Assembly: GCA_002390455.1 (NCBI GenBank)
Contig: DGPN01000023.1
Span: forward strand, 47,703-111,702
DNA from: Flavobacteriaceae bacterium UBA4439
Lineage (GTDB): Bacteria > Bacteroidota > Bacteroidia > Flavobacteriales > Flavobacteriaceae
Length of the DNA stretch: 64,000 nucleotides
Direction of reading: 5' to 3'
The notes under the pieces are model-generated. The model was not told the DNA's origin. It did no database searches and saw only the letters and a list, made by a program, of their open reading frames with translations. Of this stretch, positions 60,050-64,000 are shown piece after piece. Every line of letters starts with the position of its first letter. Position 1 is the first letter of the stretch. The translations under genes were made by a program, and so were the position numbers.

Positions 60050-61261
60050 TTATTGTAACATTTGTATGGCCTTCTTAAGGGCTTCTACCATGCTGTCGAT
60101 CTCCTCAAAGGTATTGTAGAAGGAGAAAGAGGCCCGAACCGTTCCGGGGATTTGATAATAGTCCATAATGGGCTGGGCGCAGTGGTGTCCTGTTCTTACG
60201 GCAATTCCGAGTTTGTCCAAAATACTGCCGATATCATAGGGGTGTATACCCTTCACATTGAAGGAAATCACAGCTGTTTTTTGAGGAGCTGTACCATAGA
60301 TTTTCAGGCCAGGTATTTTTTCTAAAGCGGCGGTGCCATACTGCAAGAGCTCCTCCTCATAGGCAGCGATTTGATTCATACCGATATTATTGATATAATC
60401 CAGGGCTGCTCCAAAAGCAATTCCTCCAGAGATATTGGGGGTACCCGCCTCAAACTTATGGGGAAGACCAGCATAGGTGGTTTTTTCAAAAGTGACTTCG
60501 GCTATCATTTCACCTCCCCCTTGGTAGGGGGGCAAACGCTTAAGAGCGGATTCTTTTCCATAGAGTATTCCTATTCCAGTTGGGCCGCAAAGCTTGTGGG
60601 CAGAAGTGACATAGTAGTCCACATCCAATGCCTGAACATCGGCTTGGATATGGGGCGAAGCTTGGGCTCCATCAATCAAAACTTCCGCACCAATCGCATG
60701 GGCTTTTTCAATGATTGATTCGATGGGATTTACGGTTCCCAGCGCATTGGAAACATGATTGACAAATACCAATCGGGTTTTGTCAGACAGCAGTTTGTCG
60801 TATTCCTCCATGAGCAATACTCCATCCTCGTTCATAGGAATCACTTTGAGAAGCGCTCCTGTTTTTTCACAGAGCATTTGCCAAGGAACGATATTGGAAT
60901 GGTGCTCCAAAGCAGAAACAATAAGTTCGTCTCCTTTTTTCAACAAATGGGCATATCCATTGCTTACTATATTTATGGAGTGTGTCGTCCCAGAAGTAAA
61001 AATAATCTCGTGGGGATGAGCAGCATTGAAGTGCTTTTGAATTTTTTGTCTGGCAGCCTCGTAAGCATCGGTAGCTTCTTGACTGAGAGCATGAACACCA
61101 CGGTGAATGTTAGCGTTGTAGTTTTTATAATAATCTACAATAACATCAATGACCTGAATCGGGGTTTGTGATGTGGCGGCATTGTCGAAATAAACCAAAG
61201 GTTTACCATTTACTTCCCGGGCTAATATGGGAAAATCTTTACGGATTTTTTGAACGTCCAT
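60050..61261 (-). CDS. sufS: Cysteine desulfurase SufS
   Basis: PLP enzyme releasing sulfur from cysteine for iron-sulfur clusters. A 403-residue group II desulfurase: the PLP lysine is in VTSAHKLCGPTGIG, the active Cys in AVRTGHHCAQPIMDYY, and FTSGTTHSINIVSNGYA plus the substrate-side SALEHHSNIVPW strand agree. It follows sufD after three bases and pairs functionally with SufE. Confidence 0.96.
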   Translation of the reverse strand: MDVQKIRKDFPILAREVNGKPLVYFDNAATSQTPIQVIDVIVDYYKNYNANIHRGVHALSQEATDAYEAARQKIQKHFNAAHPHEIIFTSGTTHSINIVSNGYAHLLKKGDELIVSALEHHSNIVPWQMLCEKTGALLKVIPMNEDGVLLMEEYDKLLSDKTRLVFVNHVSNALGTVNPIESIIEKAHAIGAEVLIDGAQASPHIQADVQALDVDYYVTSAHKLCGPTGIGILYGKESALKRLPPYQGGGEMIAEVTFEKTTYAGLPHKFEAGTPNISGGIAFGAALDYINNIGMNQIAAYEEELLQYGTAALEKIPGLKIYGTAPQKTAVISFNVKGIHPYDIGSILDKLGIAVRTGHHCAQPIMDYYQIPGTVRASFSFYNTFEEIDSMVEALKKAIQMLQ

Positions 61262-61264
61262 GGG

Positions 61265-62581
61265 CTATAAATCAAATCCAAGATTGACCCCTAATTTTTT
61301 GGCAATCAATTTGTTGATGCGTTTTTTCAAAATGGGCAACTCTACGCTTTCCAATACATTGTTTGCAAAGGCATAGGTCATCAAAGCCTTGGCTTCTTTT
61401 TTGGGAATTCCTCTTGAACGCAAATAAAACAAAGCATCTTCATCCAATTGGCCTACCGTACAACCGTGAGAACATTTAACATCATCGGCAAAAATTTCCA
61501 ATTGGGGTTTGGTATTGACGGTGGCTTTATCGTCGAGAAGTATGTTGTTGTTTTGTTGGAAAGCATTGGTTTTTTGTGCGATCTGATCTACAAGGATTTT
61601 ACCGTTGAACACGCCTTTGGATCCTTCGGAGAATACCCCCTTATAATCTTGGTGGCTCTCGCAATTGGGCGAAGCATGATCGACCAAAGTATAGTGATCA
61701 ACATGCTGTTGATCTTCCAATAAGGTCACTCCTTTGAGTGTGGAATTACAATGTTCCCCTTTGAGGTAAAAATTTAAATTGTTTCGGATCAATTTTCCCC
61801 CCAATGAGAAGGTATGCACCCTTACATTGCTATTTTTCTCTTGAGAGATATAGGTATTGTCAATGAGAGAGGCTGTACTGAGATCATTTTGGATTTTGTA
61901 ATAATCTACAAATGCATCTTGATGGGCATAAATTTCAGTAACGGAATTGGTGACCACAACGTGTTCTTTTAGACTTTGGTGTCGCTCTAGGATTTGAACT
62001 TGAGCATTTTGGTCGATCACAATTAGATTTCTGGGTTGTAGCCATAGGGCTTTTTCTTTTCCAGTAGAGAAGTGAATGATTTCAATGGGCTTTTCGGCCA
62101 CGACACTCTTGGGGATGTAAACATAGGCTCCCTCTTGGGTGTAGGAGGTGTTTAGGGCAGTAAGGCTGTCCTGTTTGTCTGTAATTTTATTGAAATAGGT
62201 GTCGATGAGTTTTCTGTACTTGGCCTTGGACAAGGCGGCAGACATCAGACATACGTCCAAACCGTCGTGGGTGGTATCCGATAAAAAAGGGCTGTACACG
62301 CCATCGATAAACACCACTTTGTAGGTGTCTATTTCGTATAGGAAATATTTCTTTACTTTTTTGAGTTGTATGGTGGTTTCCTTTTTGGGAAAAAGGGCAT
62401 AATCCTGTCGCACCACAGCGTTTAGGGAGGTGTATTTCCAAGCTTCGTCTTTTCGGGAAGGGAAGCCTTTTTCCTCGAAGGTTTTGAGCGATTCCAATCG
62501 GGTTTGATGGACGGGATCGGAGAAATCGATCCTTTCTTCAAAAGCCAAATGGGAAGCCAATAATTTTTCCTTAAACTCCAT
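61265..62581 (-). CDS. sufD: SufD, Fe-S scaffold component
   Basis: A 438-residue beta-helix scaffold partner of SufB and SufC. The N-terminal GFPSRKDEAWKYTSL, the repeated parallel beta segments and the C-terminal KCSHGCTVGQLDEDALFYLRSRGI (with Cys and His that help cluster formation) are the family signature. It starts five bases after sufC and ends three bases before sufS. Length is normal for the family. Confidence 0.96.
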   Translation of the reverse strand: MEFKEKLLASHLAFEERIDFSDPVHQTRLESLKTFEEKGFPSRKDEAWKYTSLNAVVRQDYALFPKKETTIQLKKVKKYFLYEIDTYKVVFIDGVYSPFLSDTTHDGLDVCLMSAALSKAKYRKLIDTYFNKITDKQDSLTALNTSYTQEGAYVYIPKSVVAEKPIEIIHFSTGKEKALWLQPRNLIVIDQNAQVQILERHQSLKEHVVVTNSVTEIYAHQDAFVDYYKIQNDLSTASLIDNTYISQEKNSNVRVHTFSLGGKLIRNNLNFYLKGEHCNSTLKGVTLLEDQQHVDHYTLVDHASPNCESHQDYKGVFSEGSKGVFNGKILVDQIAQKTNAFQQNNNILLDDKATVNTKPQLEIFADDVKCSHGCTVGQLDEDALFYLRSRGIPKKEAKALMTYAFANNVLESVELPILKKRINKLIAKKLGVNLGFDL

Positions 62582-62586
62582 AAAAT

Positions 62587-63333
62587 TTATGCCATTTCTT
62601 TAATCCAGTCGTAGCCTTTTTCTTCCAACTCTATGGCCAAATCTTTGTTTCCAGATTTGACGATTTTTCCATCGAAGAGAACATGTACAAAATCGGGGAC
62701 TATATATTCCAACAAACGCTGGTAGTGAGTGATAACAATGATGGCATTGTCTTTTGATCGCAGTTTATTGACGCCATTGGCCACAATTTTCAATGCATCA
62801 ATGTCCAAGCCGGAATCGGTTTCGTCAAGAATGGAAAGTTTGGGTTCCAACATGGCCAATTGAAAAATCTCGTTTCGTTTTTTTTCTCCACCAGAAAAAC
62901 CTTGGTTCAGAGAACGAGATAGGAAACGAGAATCGATTCCCAAAAGGGATGATTTTTCTCTGATCTTCTTCAACATTTCATTGGCAGCCATGTCCTCCAG
63001 TCCTTTTGCTTTACGGGAGGCATTGATGGCGGTTTTGATAAAGTTGGTGACGCTTACCCCAGGAATTTCGACAGGGTATTGAAAAGAGAGGAAAATGCCC
63101 TTGTGGGCGCGTTCCTCGGGAGCCAATTCGGATAAGTCTTCTCCTTCCAAAAGCATGGTGCCTTCATTGACTTCATAGTCTTGATGACCAGCAATAACAG
63201 ATGAAAGGGTACTTTTTCCAGAACCATTGGGTCCCATGATGGCGTGAACTTCACCGGCTTTGACATCCAAATCAATACCGTTGAGAATTTGTTTTCCTTC
63301 TACTTGAGCGTGAAGATTTTCTATGGTCAGCAT
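62587..63333 (-). CDS. sufC: SufC, Fe-S assembly ABC ATPase
   Basis: A 248-residue ABC-type ATPase that powers the SufBCD complex. Walker A is GPNGSGKSTLSS, the signature is NQGFSGGEKKRNEI, Walker B is LSILDETDSGLDIDAL with the catalytic Glu. It has no membrane domain, as usual for SufC, and works in the cytoplasm. It lies between sufB (10 bases) and sufD (5 bases). Confidence 0.97.
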   Translation of the reverse strand: MLTIENLHAQVEGKQILNGIDLDVKAGEVHAIMGPNGSGKSTLSSVIAGHQDYEVNEGTMLLEGEDLSELAPEERAHKGIFLSFQYPVEIPGVSVTNFIKTAINASRKAKGLEDMAANEMLKKIREKSSLLGIDSRFLSRSLNQGFSGGEKKRNEIFQLAMLEPKLSILDETDSGLDIDALKIVANGVNKLRSKDNAIIVITHYQRLLEYIVPDFVHVLFDGKIVKSGNKDLAIELEEKGYDWIKEMA

Positions 63334-63343
63334 AAGTGTTTTT

Positions 63344-64000
63344 TTATCCTACAGATCCCTCTAAGGAGATTTCTAATAATTTTTGCGCTTCAACGGCAAA
63401 CTCCATGGGCAGCTTGTTCAATACTTCTTTACTGAAACCATTGACCACCAGTGCAATGGCCTTTTCGGGGTCTATCCCTCTTTGATTACAATAAAATATT
63501 TGATCTTCCCCAATCTTACTAGTGGTGGCTTCGTGTTCTATTTGTGCGGTTTTGTTTTTAACCTCAATATAAGGAAAGGTATGTGCGCCACATTGGTTCC
63601 CCATCAAAAGGGAATCGCATTGAGAGAAATTTCTGGCATTGGTGGCCCTAGGGTGTACCTGAACCAATCCCCGATAGCTATTTTGGGATTTTCCGGCAGA
63701 AATTCCCTTGGAGATGATGGTGCTTTTTGTGTTTTTACCCAAATGAATCATCTTGGTACCCGTATCGGCTTGTTGATAATTATTGGTCAAGGCTATGGAG
63801 TAAAACTCACCTATGGAGTTGTCGCCTTTAAGGATACAAGAAGGGTATTTCCAAGTTACGGCAGAACCTGTTTCCACCTGAGTCCATGATATTTTGGAAT
63901 TTTTGTGGCAGATACCTCTTTTGGTAACAAAGTTGTATACACCACCTTTCCCATTTTTGTCTCCTGGAAACCAGTTCTGAACGGTGGAATATTTAATTTC
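63344..64000 (-). CDS. sufB: SufB, C-terminal part (5' end outside window)
   Basis: The frame is open to the right edge and in phase (218 residues before the stop). The conserved KYSTVQNWFPGDKNGKGGVYNF and the later ARNFSQCDSLLMGNQCGAHTFPY (with the cluster-site Cys) are SufB hallmarks. A QRGIDPEKAIALVVNGF segment closes the protein. An internal Val reading as GTG near 63877 is not the true start. SufB is the main scaffold of the SUF complex; the operon promoter lies beyond the window. Confidence 0.96.
   Translation of the reverse strand, partial: EIKYSTVQNWFPGDKNGKGGVYNFVTKRGICHKNSKISWTQVETGSAVTWKYPSCILKGDNSIGEFYSIALTNNYQQADTGTKMIHLGKNTKSTIISKGISAGKSQNSYRGLVQVHPRATNARNFSQCDSLLMGNQCGAHTFPYIEVKNKTAQIEHEATTSKIGEDQIFYCNQRGIDPEKAIALVVNGFSKEVLNKLPMEFAVEAQKLLEISLEGSVG

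Noticed and set aside
1..64000. Search for CRISPR arrays, tRNA genes, insertion sequences, prophage, toxin-antitoxin or defence islands
   Set aside because: No direct repeats with spacers, tRNA-like cloverleaf, transposase, integrase or phage structural gene was recognised; the helicase-nuclease pair fits AddAB repair rather than a defence system.

Overview
The window reads as chromosomal core DNA of a flavobacterium (Bacteroidota, Flavobacteriia), probably a pigmented marine one. The evidence is the gene content (Bat aerotolerance operon, Flavobacteriia-type carotenoid genes, IPExxxVDY protein, DUF2480, SUF operon), the low GC, the scarcity of Shine-Dalgarno sites, and TAnnTTTG -7 boxes shortly upstream of about a dozen genes. 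No rRNA, tRNA, CRISPR array, phage or insertion sequence was recognised.

Layout. 1-8.2 kb: 3' half of mfd, an ACT-domain protein, yraN, metG, a histone-deacetylase-like protein, a CBS protein, an epimerase-like protein, a DUF2383-like protein and a lipoprotein. 8.2-13.7 kb: a carotenoid block, with crtA-crtD-cruF on the minus strand and crtI on the plus strand, separated by a 28-residue membrane peptide and a voltage-gated K+ channel. 13.7-20.5 kb: a membrane protein and an AddAB-like helicase-nuclease pair. 20.6-25.4 kb: superoxide dismutase, then purF-pfkB and rnhA-purN. 25.5-32.7 kb: acpP-fabF-rnc-(IPExxxVDY)-pyk, a polysaccharide deacetylase, a CYTH protein, a small membrane protein and gpsA. 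32.7-34.7 kb: pheS, a conserved unknown and cvpA.

34.7-43.7 kb: a complete eight-gene moxR-DUF58-unknown-batABCDE operon with a good flavobacterial promoter in front of moxR. 44.0-49.1 kb: a doubtful small lipoprotein, then metB-like/lpxH-like/hflX on the minus strand, and an ArsC-like protein overlapping an EamA transporter. 49.1-55.1 kb: the main accessory locus, an apparent 3-keto-glycoside oxidation module: lipoprotein cytochrome c, Tat-lipoprotein small subunit, GMC flavoenzyme, Gfo/Idh/MocA oxidoreductase, TIM-barrel isomerase and DUF1080 lipoprotein. 55.1-57.5 kb: yicC-gmk-nadD-cupin. 57.5-64 kb: a glycosyltransferase and the SUF operon (sufB partial, sufC, sufD, sufS, sufE, DUF59, DUF2480).

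The genome is very compact. Seven of ten convergent gene pairs overlap at their 3' ends, four of them by exactly four bases with interlocking stop codons, and only one convincing intrinsic terminator (after sod) was seen. No wholly new defence or mobile system was found. The best leads are the 3-keto-glycoside locus, the microprotein-channel pair inside the carotenoid block, the 12-bp inverted repeat upstream of crtA, and the interlocked gene ends.
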